A DNA stretch of 64,000 nt from NCBI GenBank assembly GCA_030549335.1, contig CM060193.1, positions 64,953,646 to 65,017,645 of the forward strand, written 5' to 3'. The DNA comes from Pontederia crassipes (taxonomy: Eukaryota; Streptophyta; Magnoliopsida; Commelinales; Pontederiaceae). The position numbers and the translations under genes are program-made. This document shows, piece after piece, positions 29,200 to 39,620 of the stretch (position 1 is its first letter; each line of letters opens with the position of its first letter). The notes beneath the pieces are model-generated. The model saw only the letters and a list, made by a program, of their open reading frames with translations. It did not search any database and was not told the DNA's origin.

Positions 29200-29939
29200 A
29201 TCATTTTCTTCACTAAATTGTGTCTTCCAATATCACGGGCTTCATCTTTTTTTGAGTCCCCAACTGGTCATATCACGAGAACATGCAGACCAGTTCTTCT
29301 TTCTGCATCTCTAGTTGTAATTAGTGAGTGGAGAAAAGAAACAAAATCACATGAAACACATAAATCAGCAAGCAACAGGTCATCTTCTGCTTTGAAAGCA
29401 GGAAAAAGATTGGTTTAGACTCTGAGAGCCATTCCTTATTGCATGAAGAAGGGTCATGTCCCACCTCAACGAGATAAAGACGAACCATATTTTTCACACT
29501 TGAAATTTTAGAAAAGTACAAGGGAAAAAAATGTTTTTTAATACTTAATATCCATACGATGAGTGACTACATGTTATGGATTAACGACTGTTAGCAGAAA
29601 TTTGAGCTCCATGTTTATTTTTTTTCTAGCGTAAGCATATTAATTGGCATATGACTGCTACAAAATAAAAAAACATAATTTTTTTTTCATAACATAATAA
29701 ACGAGTTATCTGTTTTGTTTTCGAACGATATTAATTTATTATGTAAAGATTACCTATTTATTTTATCATAAAAAGGGAGAAAAAAATCAAGATAAAACAA
29801 CAAAAAAAGTATAATTATATTGATAAATAAATAAATAATATATGAGATACAGAAATTAAGGGCAAATGAAAAGATAGGTAGGAAGAAAGAAAGATGAGAT
29901 GTCATGAATTGAATATCTAATCATTAACATTTATATTTT
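29200..29939. other. AT-rich intergenic DNA
   Basis: No gene or repeat recognised. Confidence 0.5.
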
Positions 29940-31022
29940 ACGGGTCATTACGTGTCATGCTCGCTCAACTCGTATTTCATTGTGTCACCGGTCGTGTCGT
30001 GCCACACGATCTATTTTTTACCCCGACACGAGACCTTATCGGGTCAGCCGGGCCGAACGGCCCTTTTTCGCCTTTATTTTGAACTTTTCTAATTTTTAGT
30101 TTACTTATTAAATTATTATATAATATAATTAGTATTATTAATTATTCTATAATATATAACTTAGTGAGTACTACTTTAATTATTAGATAATAATTAAAAT
30201 TTTAAATATGTTAAATCATAAATTCATTATTAAATAAATAAATTTGTACAATGAATAATTGAGCTTATAAATTATAACCTTCTAGCGACTAAGTATTTAA
30301 TAAATATAAATATTAATATATATTATATATAATTTATTGAGGTTAGGTAGCATGCAATCAATTTTTGTACAACCAATATGCAACCAACAAATCAGGATCG
30401 TTAGATCATGATTATATGATTGAGATTCAATCTCTATTGAATTTAATATTAAGTTATTAAATTTAATCTCAATCATGAAATCATCATCCAACGATTTAAA
30501 TTCATTGGATGCATATTAGTTGTATAACTTTTGGTTGCATATTACTTAAACCCTAATTTATAATAGTAGAACATCATATTAGTATAAGACTATAAGTCTA
30601 TAACATTAGTAGTAAGAATTATATATAAGAATGAGATTACGAGAGAGAGAATGAGAGTTTGAGAGAAAGAAAGAGAGTATTTATTATTATATATCAATAT
30701 AAATAGTAATGAACACCGATATTAATGTGATTAGACTATTTTAACCTATGTCCACAAAAGTTTTTTTAATGTTTTATTATTGTTGATTATTATGGAATAA
30801 TCAATAAATGCAAATTTACAATAAATTAGAAATTACATGTCCTACAATAACTATTTTATAAATAATGAATTTATGAAGAATTATAGGCAAAGGAGACGCC
30901 TGTTTCATCATCTTCTTCCATGCATGGTAATATGGATTCATGACATTGTGTTTGAGTATCTACATCAAATCAATATTTTAGTAATATACGAACATCCATC
31001 GATCTAGAGTTCATTCTATTTC

Positions 31023-31494
31023 TTATCTTGTCCAAAATCCTAAAATCTCTAGAAAAATATTATTTTGATGCCACTGTAGACATTGGAATAGAAAAGATCT
31101 CGAGCTAAGACTGAGAGAATTGGGTAGATACGAGCATTTAATATCCACATCAATTTCATTATCACATTTATTTGGACTTGACAAGTAATTTTGCAGTTCA
31201 TTATACAAAGGGGCAATTGTGCTCCCCTAATAGAATATATGAGTTTAGAAAATAATCAATCATTGGAAGATCTACGTGCTACTGGTGGACGTGACGAAGA
31301 CGCTTGATATCAAATTTTGCTTCATAAATGTTATATAAGTTATTTATTACATTTTCATAATCATAATATGGCTTAATAAAATTGTCACTTTGCAATTCTA
31401 AATGACTTCTTGTATATTGTTCAAAAATATAATTCTTAATTTCTCTTGTGTATAATTTAGGATCAGATCTCTTAAATCTAAGACTCATCATCAT
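31023..31494 (-). pseudogene. hAT transposase C-terminal fragments
   Basis: A minus-strand frame at 31279-31494 reads MMMSLRFKRSDPKLYTREIK and then LYNIYEAKFD, resembling the region after the catalytic core where plant hAT proteins list DPR.K and LYxxY motifs. It is separated by stops from the upstream fragment. The assignment rests mainly on its position after the clear transposase fragment. Confidence 0.4.
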
Positions 31495-31964
31495 TGCTAA
31501 AAATCCCTACGATATATAAATTATTTCAATATTCTAAAAATTTTGATTCCATCAAATAAATTATTTTAAAAAACTCATTAGACATTTCACATTTTTCATT
31601 AAGTGAACTTGTCATTTCATGAATTTGATTAATTATTAAATGTGAAGTAGAAGAATAAATGACAGATAAGTCGAAAGTAGCATGATAGAAAACTTACAAT
31701 AGGTTTCATAACTGCGTTAGCAACATCCCATTCTGAATCAGTGAGCTGTTGAACATTGCATCATAGTTAAAATATAATTATCAGCACGTCTTAATGGAAT
31801 ACATAATTTAAGCATGTCATAAGTATTGTCCCATCATTGTTCAATTTTCAATACGGAATATTATAACGATGACAAATTTTTTTAATGTTTGTCTCCAAGA
31901 TCCAGAGAGATGTAATTACAATTATTAATCTAAGATTTTCAAGTACCCTAACAATTACTTTTAA

Positions 31965-32321
31965 TTATTTTTTAACACACAAATTAATAATATGACATGC
32001 ACATCTTTCATGAAAAATAATTTCATTTAAAGGAAGATTTAATGTTTGAATTAAAAATTGTGCAGTAGAATTATTAGCACTTGCATTATCAAGAGTAAAA
32101 CATAAAATTTTATCTTTAAGATCATATTCATTAATTACTTTTTCTATCACGTTTGCAATTTTCAAACCATTATGAAGATGTTCAATTTCTTTAAATGCAA
32201 TAATTCTTTTTTGCAATATACAATTCGTATCAATCCAATGTAGAGTAACACATAAAAAATCATCACCATTTAAAGAAGTACAAATGTCACTAGTCAAACT
32301 AAACATGAATTTAGAATCCAA
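31965..32321 (-). pseudogene. hAT transposase fragment
   Basis: 118 residues with two signature segments of plant hAT transposases: CFTLDNASANN (the conserved DNAS.NN of the RNase H-like core) and FHERCACHIINLCVK (the H.RCACH.LNL motif). The preceding residues (SLTSDICTSLNGDDFLCVTLHW) fit the first catalytic-Asp strand. It is a domain fragment: the DNA-binding BED finger and the dimerisation end are not open in frame. Confidence 0.85.
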
Positions 32322-32630
32322 AAAATAATTTATTCATTCATTTTTCTTTTTACGATATAATTTAATTGTATCTTTTTCAACAATTTTTCTACTAATATTT
32401 TTAAGGACACCTTATACGTAATTATGTTGATAATATAAATTTTTTTCATCTTCATCAAATGTGTAAAGCAATACATCATGTATAACATATCTTGCTAAAC
32501 CTTCATACATATGTTATTGATTATAAGCAAATAAAGAGCTCTCGATAGTATCAAAACTGAGTGCAACTAATTGAGTTTGATGCGATAATTAACTCATTAA
32601 AAATTATTCTCTAATCGTTAGGATAAATTA

Positions 32631-33301
32631 CACCAAATGTCCTCCGTCTTTGACATTTGCTCAGCGATATCCTCCAACTTCACTTTGTGATACGAACGCC
32701 CTTCATCTTCAAATTTGTTACACGGAATGCCCTTCAGACCGAAAATACCCGGTCGGTCCGCTGACGTAGCGATGCTCTCTCTTTGTCACGCAAGAGATTA
32801 TCCGACGTGGCACCACCACATCAACAAATTAATAAAAATACAAAACAATAATATAATAATAAAATATTAAAAAAGGACATTTCGTCCCTCCGACGTCGTC
32901 GTCGGAGGGAGAAAAAGAGGCCAATGAAGAGCAATGGAGCCCCCCCCCTTTTGTCGGCGAAGAGCAAAGGCCCCCCTCTGCGAGGTCGCAGAGGGGGAGG
33001 GGGGCAGCAAGGCCCCCTCCCTTGCCAAAATGTTTTATTTTTTAAATTATTATATTCATATTTTTTTATTTTTTATTTTTTATTAATTTGATGACGTGGA
33101 GTCTACATGGCGGTACCACATCGGATACTTTCCTGCGTGGCAGAGAGAGCATCGCCATGTCAGCGGACCGACTGAAAAATTGGGTATTCCCAATTTCGTG
33201 CAACAAATTCGAAGATGGAGGACATTCATATTACAAAGTGAAGTTAGAGGATATCACTGAGCAAACGTCAAAGTTGGAGGGCATTTGGTGTAGTTTATCC
33301 T
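32631..33301. mobile_element. long-TIR non-autonomous element nested in the hAT
   Basis: Arms of about 240 bp: the left starts GGATAAATTACACCAAATG and the right, read inward, GGATAAACTACACCAAATG, about 85% alike by eye. They enclose a GC-rich core of about 150 bp (32870-33030) with GACGTCGTCGTCGGAGG and C/G runs. No gene is present. The flanks show no clean 9-bp duplication; only TTA is shared immediately outside. The end sequence and architecture relate it to the element at 1924-2466. Confidence 0.75.
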
Positions 33302-34634
33302 TAGTCATTATAGAATGTAATTCTAAATGTCGTTTTAAACTACATGTGCCCGAATAACAGGTATAAACATAACTAACTTTATAAATTTTTACAAATAACT
33401 TTATCTTTTTTAAAATCATTTTTGTCGATAATTTTTTTCAAAATAATTTCAAACTTCACTAGTTAACTTTGATGTTCGTCTTTTTTTACCTATCACCTCA
33501 CCTTGCACGAGAGTTTTTTTACCTATCGTCTTTTTTTACCTATCACCTCACCTATGGCTGTGGGTTTGGGCTTCAAACCCTGGAAAACTTGAAGCAATAT
33601 TAAGATTAGGAATGATAAGAAAATTAAGATATGTAGTTGGGCAAGTAGTTGATGGTGTTGTAGGTTCCATATAATTGGATGAATCGCCACTTAGTTGTGC
33701 TGATAAAGTATTAGAATCACCACTACTATTAGTATTTATGGTATGGATACGTAGGTAGTGGTTCAATAAGCAACATAATCACCATATAAATGATAGGGAT
33801 CTCGCGGATCAATTATGCAATTATATATAAGAAATTAAGATAATGTAAATATAATAACAATAATAATATAAAATATAAAATACTATTGAATAAATATTAC
33901 AATATATATTATGTAATTATATATAGGTCGAAAGAGAGCGAGAGAGTGAGAGAGAGCAAGAATGAGCTTTGTGGGCATTGTGATTTGTAAAGGGGCGAGG
34001 GCTCGGATGCAACTTTTATAGGCGTAGAAATGTACTGACACGGCCCGTGTTATTTTAAACACGATCCATGTTGACTCTTGTACCTGCAACCACGCTTGTG
34101 ACACACTGACATCGTGTTGTTAAGTCGAGAATCTCGTTGAAATAAGAAATGTGGGCCGTGTGAAATCAACGCAAGCTGTGTCGAAATGATCATGAATCGT
34201 CCCAACAAATCATTTTAAATAACAATTCGATCCTTATTTATCCGTATGGATCGTGTTTTACTTGACATGCCCCGTTGTCTCATCGCTTTCTACACGCGGA
34301 TCGTGTTTGTAGCCATGCGGTCTGTGTTATTGCCAGGTATGCTAGTGACATGTCCTGTCATTGATGATGCACGATGTTGGTATTGCATGGTTTGTGTTGA
34401 TGCACGACCGTGCCAAAACGGGCCATGTCGTACTGAGTCCGTGCTCACCGTGCCCAAGCCGTGTCGTGAGATGGCAAACCCGACACGGAAGACATGACAT
34501 GACACATTTTCTCGTGCATGGGTCATGTCCGTGTCGGGCCCGCCCGAAATTCTATCTTTACATATAGCTTTTATATTTTATTAAAAAATGTTTGCTAAAG
34601 TTTTGATTCTTTATATTTTGTATTCTTAAGATCT

Positions 34635-35060
34635 TGAATAAATTACACGGATCGTCCCTTAATGTGTAGTAACTACTCAGTTTTTCAATTTTAATTTGTA
34701 ACTGAAATGTCTTCAACCTTGATTTTCTTGCACGTGTCATCCTCCGTAATAGTTAGTTCCCTCGTTACGTTGCTGACATGGCGCAATAAAAAATAAAAAA
34801 ATATAAATATTAATAAAAAATAAAAAAGTGGTAGCCCTTCATGTCCCTTCGTCCAAGCGAACTAAGGTGCCCCTTCTCCTCTCCTCTCTAACCCCGGAGG
34901 GGAGAGGGGAAGGGGGACCTATGCGAACTCGACGTGAGTACGCAGGGCCGACACGTCCTTTTCTTCCTTGCGCGCAACGTCGATGAGGGGGAAAAGGGGA
35001 GCGTCGATCCCCTTTTTCTTTTTCGCAACCCGCAAGGAAAAAAAAGGGGGCACTGACCCC
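34635..35060. mobile_element. one-ended relative of the long-TIR elements
   Basis: TGAATAAATTACACGGATCG begins a stretch (to about 34830) parallel to the left arms at 1924 and 32631: same order of AT-rich arm, CACGTGTCATCCTCC-type segment and poly-A/TAAAAAAT run. A GC-rich core with C/G runs follows (34850-35060). The opposite arm is not found, so it is truncated or interrupted. Confidence 0.5.
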
Positions 35061-35065
35061 CCTTG

Positions 35066-35267
35066 CAAGCTCGCACGAGGGCCGGCCCCCCTTTTTCTTC
35101 TTCACAATCGATCCGTCACACGCCACATGGTGTAGCGTCACACCGATGGTCATGCTGCGGCCAGGGAACACCAATCACATGTATGAATGCCCTTCTTTCC
35201 CATTTAAACTTATTGTACCATTTTGGATCGATGGAGGCCGGACCCAAAACGATTCGGATCAAATTTT
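35066..35267 (+). repeat. direct repeat A (202 bp)
   Basis: Matches 35573-35774 closely from AAGCTCGCA through CACGCCACATGGTGTAGCG to GATTCGGATCAAATTT, with about 20 differences seen by eye. The two copies are offset by 507 bp. Confidence 0.85.
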
Positions 35268-35309
35268 TTTTTAGAGGAAAAATGATGACTACCAGTTAGG
35301 TTGCCATCT

Positions 35310-35338
35310 GAATATATATATATATATATATATCATCC

Positions 35339-35377
<39 letters not shown>
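35310..35377. repeat. (TA)n microsatellites
   Basis: Two long AT runs separated by CATCCGA, between the two copies of the 202-bp direct repeat. Confidence 0.85.
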
Positions 35378-35379
<2 letters not shown>

Positions 35380-35572
35380 TGAAACAAAACGTCATGTACA
35401 TATGTGTAAAGCTCTCCAGTGGAGAGCGGCAAAAAGGAGAGAAAGATGACTAAACAATACCCCACTCCTGAAGAAGACAAAAATGTGGTGTACAATATTA
35501 CTCGCCTGACATTTCTCCCCATAAAAAATGACGCGTGATTCGGATCAAATTTTGACCAACTTCTTGGATTGA

Positions 35573-35774
35573 AAGCTCGCATGGGGGCCAACCCCCCTTT
35601 TTCTTCTTCACAGTCGATTCGTCGCACGCCACATGGTGTAGCGTCACACCGATGGCCACGCCATGCCCAGAGAACACCAATCACATGTATGAGTGCCCTT
35701 CTTTTCCATTTAAACATATTGTATCATTTTGGATCGATGGAGGCTGGATCCAAAACGATTCGAATCAAATTTTG
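35573..35774 (+). repeat. direct repeat B (202 bp)
   Basis: Second copy of the 35066-35267 repeat. It is additionally bracketed by a ~36-bp direct repeat (GATTCGGATCAAATTTTGAC ... TTGGATTGAA) at about 35538-35573 and 35757-35794. Confidence 0.85.
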
Positions 35775-36384
35775 ACCAACCTTTTGGATTGAATCGGACT
35801 AGCCAATTCAGCAGGTTGGGTGGAACTGAGGATATATTAAAAAAACGTGATGAATGTAGAATTGCGAAAATTTCACCCAAATGCTGTTATAAAAAATTAC
35901 ATCAACAAAAAAAACATTCTAATATTATCATCCAACACTTTTACAAAGATTTCAAACATCTTTGTCCCATCTTGACCTAGTACTCACTAATTCAACTCGT
36001 GTCAAACTAAATAGAAGCTCTTGTGCAGAAGAGAATCTGGGCCCTACTTGGGACCATCAAATAGTACAATTACTCTATTGGGGTATTACAACTATGAATT
36101 TACATTTCAAGGATGAATTTGGTGAGCAGTAGAAATCTAGGAGCACTTACTGATTGCATTAGGCCCAGTTTGTGCTAATATTTCATTTATTTAACAGTGG
36201 AAATATGACAATGTCATTGAAGATGCATTGATTGAAGATCTTCAATAATGAGTAGAAAAAGAATGGGCCAAAGTATTAATTGCTGCAACTTGTTCATTAG
36301 CTGTCCTTGGCTCTTGCTAAAGACAGTTAAATAACTCTTCTAGACAGACACATTTGTAACATTCTTACAACTTGAAATCTAGTG
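35775..36384. other. intergenic DNA
   Basis: No gene recognised. It ends where homology to the second ARM copy (56581) begins. Confidence 0.5.
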
Positions 36385-39062
36385 TTAGATTAACATTGGC
36401 TACATGTTCTACGCCTAAAGCACCAAGTAATAAACAAATAATGGTGGCAAAGAGCACAAGCAAGGTTGGAACCTAATGCTCCTCAAAAAATAAAAAGAAA
36501 AGTTGGAACTTGAGGAAAAACAAACCGAATACAGCTGCACTTTCTTTTGACCAACCCTACCAAAGATGAACCTTGCTTTACACAACAATCATTGACAACA
36601 GTAGGCATAATATTATAATATTCATCGAAGTCTATATTTTCCACAAGAGTACTGGTAGTTTACAAGCACTACTCCTTCCAGAATGGATGGTATCATATGT
36701 GAACAAAAGGCTGCTTGTGCATGCATTCTTCTTTGTGGAAAAAAATTAGACCTAGTCTTTGAACGAAAAGACCAAGACAAGATGAAACCTGATGATGCTA
36801 GAAAACATCATCAAAATGCTCAAGCTCTTTTTCCACTGTCATAATGCCTCTTGATTTCGTTTCATCACAGAGATAATAAATTGGATAGTAAACAGCATAA
36901 TGGAATTCTGATGTTCCCTAGCATTTAAGAGTGTGCCATGTTGGTGGACAAAGAACAGGAAACTACAGGCCCCACAAATCTTCCTAATCAATTAGTGCTT
37001 CCGATGCTACTAACAACCAACCCATAGATGATAGTTGTTCCCAAAATATGAACCTCTTATTAATAAGGACGAGTAGAATGACTATGAAAAGAACATAAGA
37101 ACATTTTCAAGGAAACAAAGGGACAGAACGGGTATAGTACTAAAGATCTAAGAGATAACAAACTCTAATATAGACTGTCCTCAAAGGGCTTGTGCATCAA
37201 GGAAAGAAACCATAAATTGGAGATTTTATATTGTATGTTTGCACCTTGAGTGATGTAAATGAAGTTATCTGTATGCTGCATCCTCTTTAATTCATGAAAA
37301 CAGAGTACATTTATCTGGTCCAAAGTTAAAGTTAAAATATGACATTGTGTATTTTGTGAAGTTTGCACAAAGGATGGGTTGCCAGTTCAAAAATTCAGGT
37401 ATTACAACTGAGAAACAAAAACTTTCGAAATATATTTCATATGTGGGTAAATTGCAGCAAAAAGTTTAACATATGAAATCATACATATAGCTAAACTTGT
37501 AAAAAAAAAAAGTAGAAACTATGTCATGTCATCATGCACAGATGTATGAGTGATGAAAGTATATTAAGTTTTCAGCAACTGAGAACATAGATTTCAACAT
37601 TTATTTATGACGAGAAAAAAGAAGTAAAATATGTATTCTCCTGGGAAAATATGGCACTTCAAAACGTTGAATTGCAATATCAATAATTATACTTCACTAT
37701 TAATTTTTGGTTTCCATAAAACATATCTTTACAATCACGTTACATGCTCAACAAATACCAAACTCAACAACATGTACATTGATGAAATTAGAGAAAATTT
37801 AATTTACAATGGGCCAGATGTATCAGAAAGCAACCATCAAGATGATTTTACAGTATACAAAGAACAAAAGGAGACCTTTGAGCTCAACATACCCAGTTCA
37901 TCTTGCTTCACCATCATGCCCTTGGAAACACTCCAAATATCTCCCCTCGTCCTAATATCTCGAGGAGCCTCTTTGCACCGTCCACCTCCATCCCCGCAAG
38001 CCTCTGCAAGAACCCGCAAGCTCCTGCTGCTACCATCTGCTTCCTGCGTTTCCTGGATTGTGAAATGGATATCAGCACCAAAATTGCATATTTCTTATTG
38101 ACATCTGTAACTGCAGGATCAAGTAGCTGGACCACATTCACAATCCCTTTTTCCTCTTTTTTGAACAGCTTCTTATATGTGCCAAATGACATCAAGGAGG
38201 CCAAAGCCATTGTGGCAGCCTCCTTCTCCCTTGTCTTGGATTCCAGCATCCGAACTAATCTCGGCACAGCCTCGCCAATCTCCTTCCTAGCCTTTCCTAT
38301 TATGAGACCCAAATCAGCCACTGTCCGAGCTGCTTGAATCCTTGTTGCAGAATTTGGATTATCTAGGGCAGTGACAATGCGGGGAAGGAAGTCATAATTG
38401 GCAATGATCTCTGCAATGTACCGGAAAGATGACAAATTTCTCAGTAATCCAATAGCAGGCTCGAAATTCTGGCGATCGTTGGCACTGCCTCCTTCGAAGT
38501 AGTTCTTTAGAAATTCCAAGGCGCCTTCTTTGAAGATTGCGAGCTTTAAGCTGTGAGAGTCTTCGCCGGCTGATAGATTACAGAGGCAGTGGAGAGCGTT
38601 TTCTTGCGCTGCCGGAGTTCCAGAAGCTAAAACTCTTATGAGCACGGCGACGCCGTTCTCTTCCAGAAATGTCTCGCTGAGCTCCGGGACTACAGCGAGA
38701 TTCTTGAGGACAGCAGCCGCCGCAGCCTGCGCGGAAGGCGTCCCCTCTCGGCAGATCTCGAGGAGTGCGGCGGTACCGCCCCGCGAAGAGATGGAGACGG
38801 CGTTGTCCTTGGCCATAGTCAGCGGCTGGAGCGCATTGCAGGCTTTCTCCTTGGCGATGGCGCCTTCCGACTCGATTACGCGGGCTAGGTGGTTGAGGAG
38901 ACCAGCGCCCTCGGCTTCCAGGAGGTGGCGACAGCTCTCCACGGACGAGATTCTAGCTATTGCAGCTGTGGTCTTCTCCCTCACCTCGCCTCCTCCTCCG
39001 CCCGCGGCGGAATCTAAGAGGCGGACTAGCGCCGGAACCACCCCCTGTCCGGCGGCAATTAC
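36385..39062. repeat. segmental duplication, ARM unit copy 1
   Basis: Homologous to 56581-58347. 36385-36737 matches 56581-56934, and 37647-39062 matches 56936-58347. The 909 bp at 36738-37646 are absent from the second copy. The block covers the 3' two-thirds of the ARM gene and its downstream DNA. The absent stretch does not have GT-AG ends, so it is a deletion or insertion rather than a spliced intron. Confidence 0.9.
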
Positions 39063-39620
39063 CACGTTCTTGTCGTCCTCTTGGAGGAAAGTAAGCAGTG
39101 CGTCCAGTGCGGCGGCCCTCGACGCCCAGCTCCCAATTTGGAGCCTCGTCACGAGACCCCGCGCCTCAGCCCGGATGGACTCCCTCAAGAAGCTCTCTGG
39201 CGGCGGAGCCTTGGTCGCCGAACCCGGAGAATCGAGCAGATCGTCGGAGCGCAGGAGCACTTCGACGTCGGCGGCGATCTGGTCGAGGGCGGACGCCGCG
39301 ACGGCGATGTCGCTCTGAGTACGGAGCTTGCCGCCGGGTGGGTCTTGAGAGCGGCACTGCGCGGCTAGGGATAGCGTCTGCGTCAGCGCTCCGGTGAGGG
39401 AACCAAGAAGCTCCTGGATGAGGGGGTGGGAGGCGGCGCGGTCGTCAACGGCGATGTCGTCGATGTCGGACGAGAGTCGGGAGACGGTGCTGGCGACGGC
39501 CGTCCAGCGGCCCCGGAAGGACACGACGGCGGATACCGCGGCTGCGGCGGAGGAGAGGAGGCGACGGCAGCGACCGAGCTCGTCGATGTCGTCTCCGGCG
39601 TGGCCCTCCTGCAATATCAT
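37914..39620 (-). CDS. ARM-repeat protein, At2g45720-like
   Basis: Single exon of 568 residues; start ATG at 39620, stop at 37914. The N-terminal ~190 residues form a helical domain (RGRWTAVASTVSRLSSDID, GKLRTQSDI). Several armadillo repeats follow, with typical blocks such as KEKACNALQPLTMAKDNA, QAAAAAVLKNLAVVPELSE and ENALHCLCNLSAGEDS. The C-terminus ending MEVDGAKRLLEILGRGE matches the end of the plant ARM family of At2g45720. No U-box is present. ARM solenoids bind partner proteins; the partner here is unknown. The 5' half is very GC-rich, so the antisense frames are also open but are shadows. A partial copy of this gene is a pseudogene at 57203-58347. Confidence 0.92.
   Translation of the reverse strand: MILQEGHAGDDIDELGRCRRLLSSAAAAVSAVVSFRGRWTAVASTVSRLSSDIDDIAVDDRAASHPLIQELLGSLTGALTQTLSLAAQCRSQDPPGGKLRTQSDIAVAASALDQIAADVEVLLRSDDLLDSPGSATKAPPPESFLRESIRAEARGLVTRLQIGSWASRAAALDALLTFLQEDDKNVVIAAGQGVVPALVRLLDSAAGGGGGEVREKTTAAIARISSVESCRHLLEAEGAGLLNHLARVIESEGAIAKEKACNALQPLTMAKDNAVSISSRGGTAALLEICREGTPSAQAAAAAVLKNLAVVPELSETFLEENGVAVLIRVLASGTPAAQENALHCLCNLSAGEDSHSLKLAIFKEGALEFLKNYFEGGSANDRQNFEPAIGLLRNLSSFRYIAEIIANYDFLPRIVTALDNPNSATRIQAARTVADLGLIIGKARKEIGEAVPRLVRMLESKTREKEAATMALASLMSFGTYKKLFKKEEKGIVNVVQLLDPAVTDVNKKYAILVLISISQSRKRRKQMVAAGACGFLQRLAGMEVDGAKRLLEILGRGEIFGVFPRA

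Larger units (their letters stand above)
29940..34555 (-). mobile_element. decayed hAT (Ac-like) transposon, outer element
   Basis: The minus strand carries remnants of a hAT transposase (31965-32321 and 31023-31494). Both outer flanks are rich in CACGG/CCGTG and GGGCCCG words (29985-30065; 34070-34545), the subterminal motif style of plant hAT elements. The transposase is interrupted many times and cannot be functional. A long-TIR element sits inside it at 32631-33301. The exact ends are uncertain; I place the right end near GGGCGGGCCCGACACGG (minus strand, about 34545). Confidence 0.55.

Noticed and set aside
34246-34567. Short frames rich in Cys, Arg and Met
   Set aside because: They lie in CACGG/CCGTG-rich hAT subterminal repeats and have no domain resemblance.
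36738-37646. Spliced intron lost from a retroposed ARM copy
   Set aside because: The boundaries are not GT-AG, and the second copy keeps non-transcribed flanking DNA and lacks a poly-A tail, so it is a genomic duplication.
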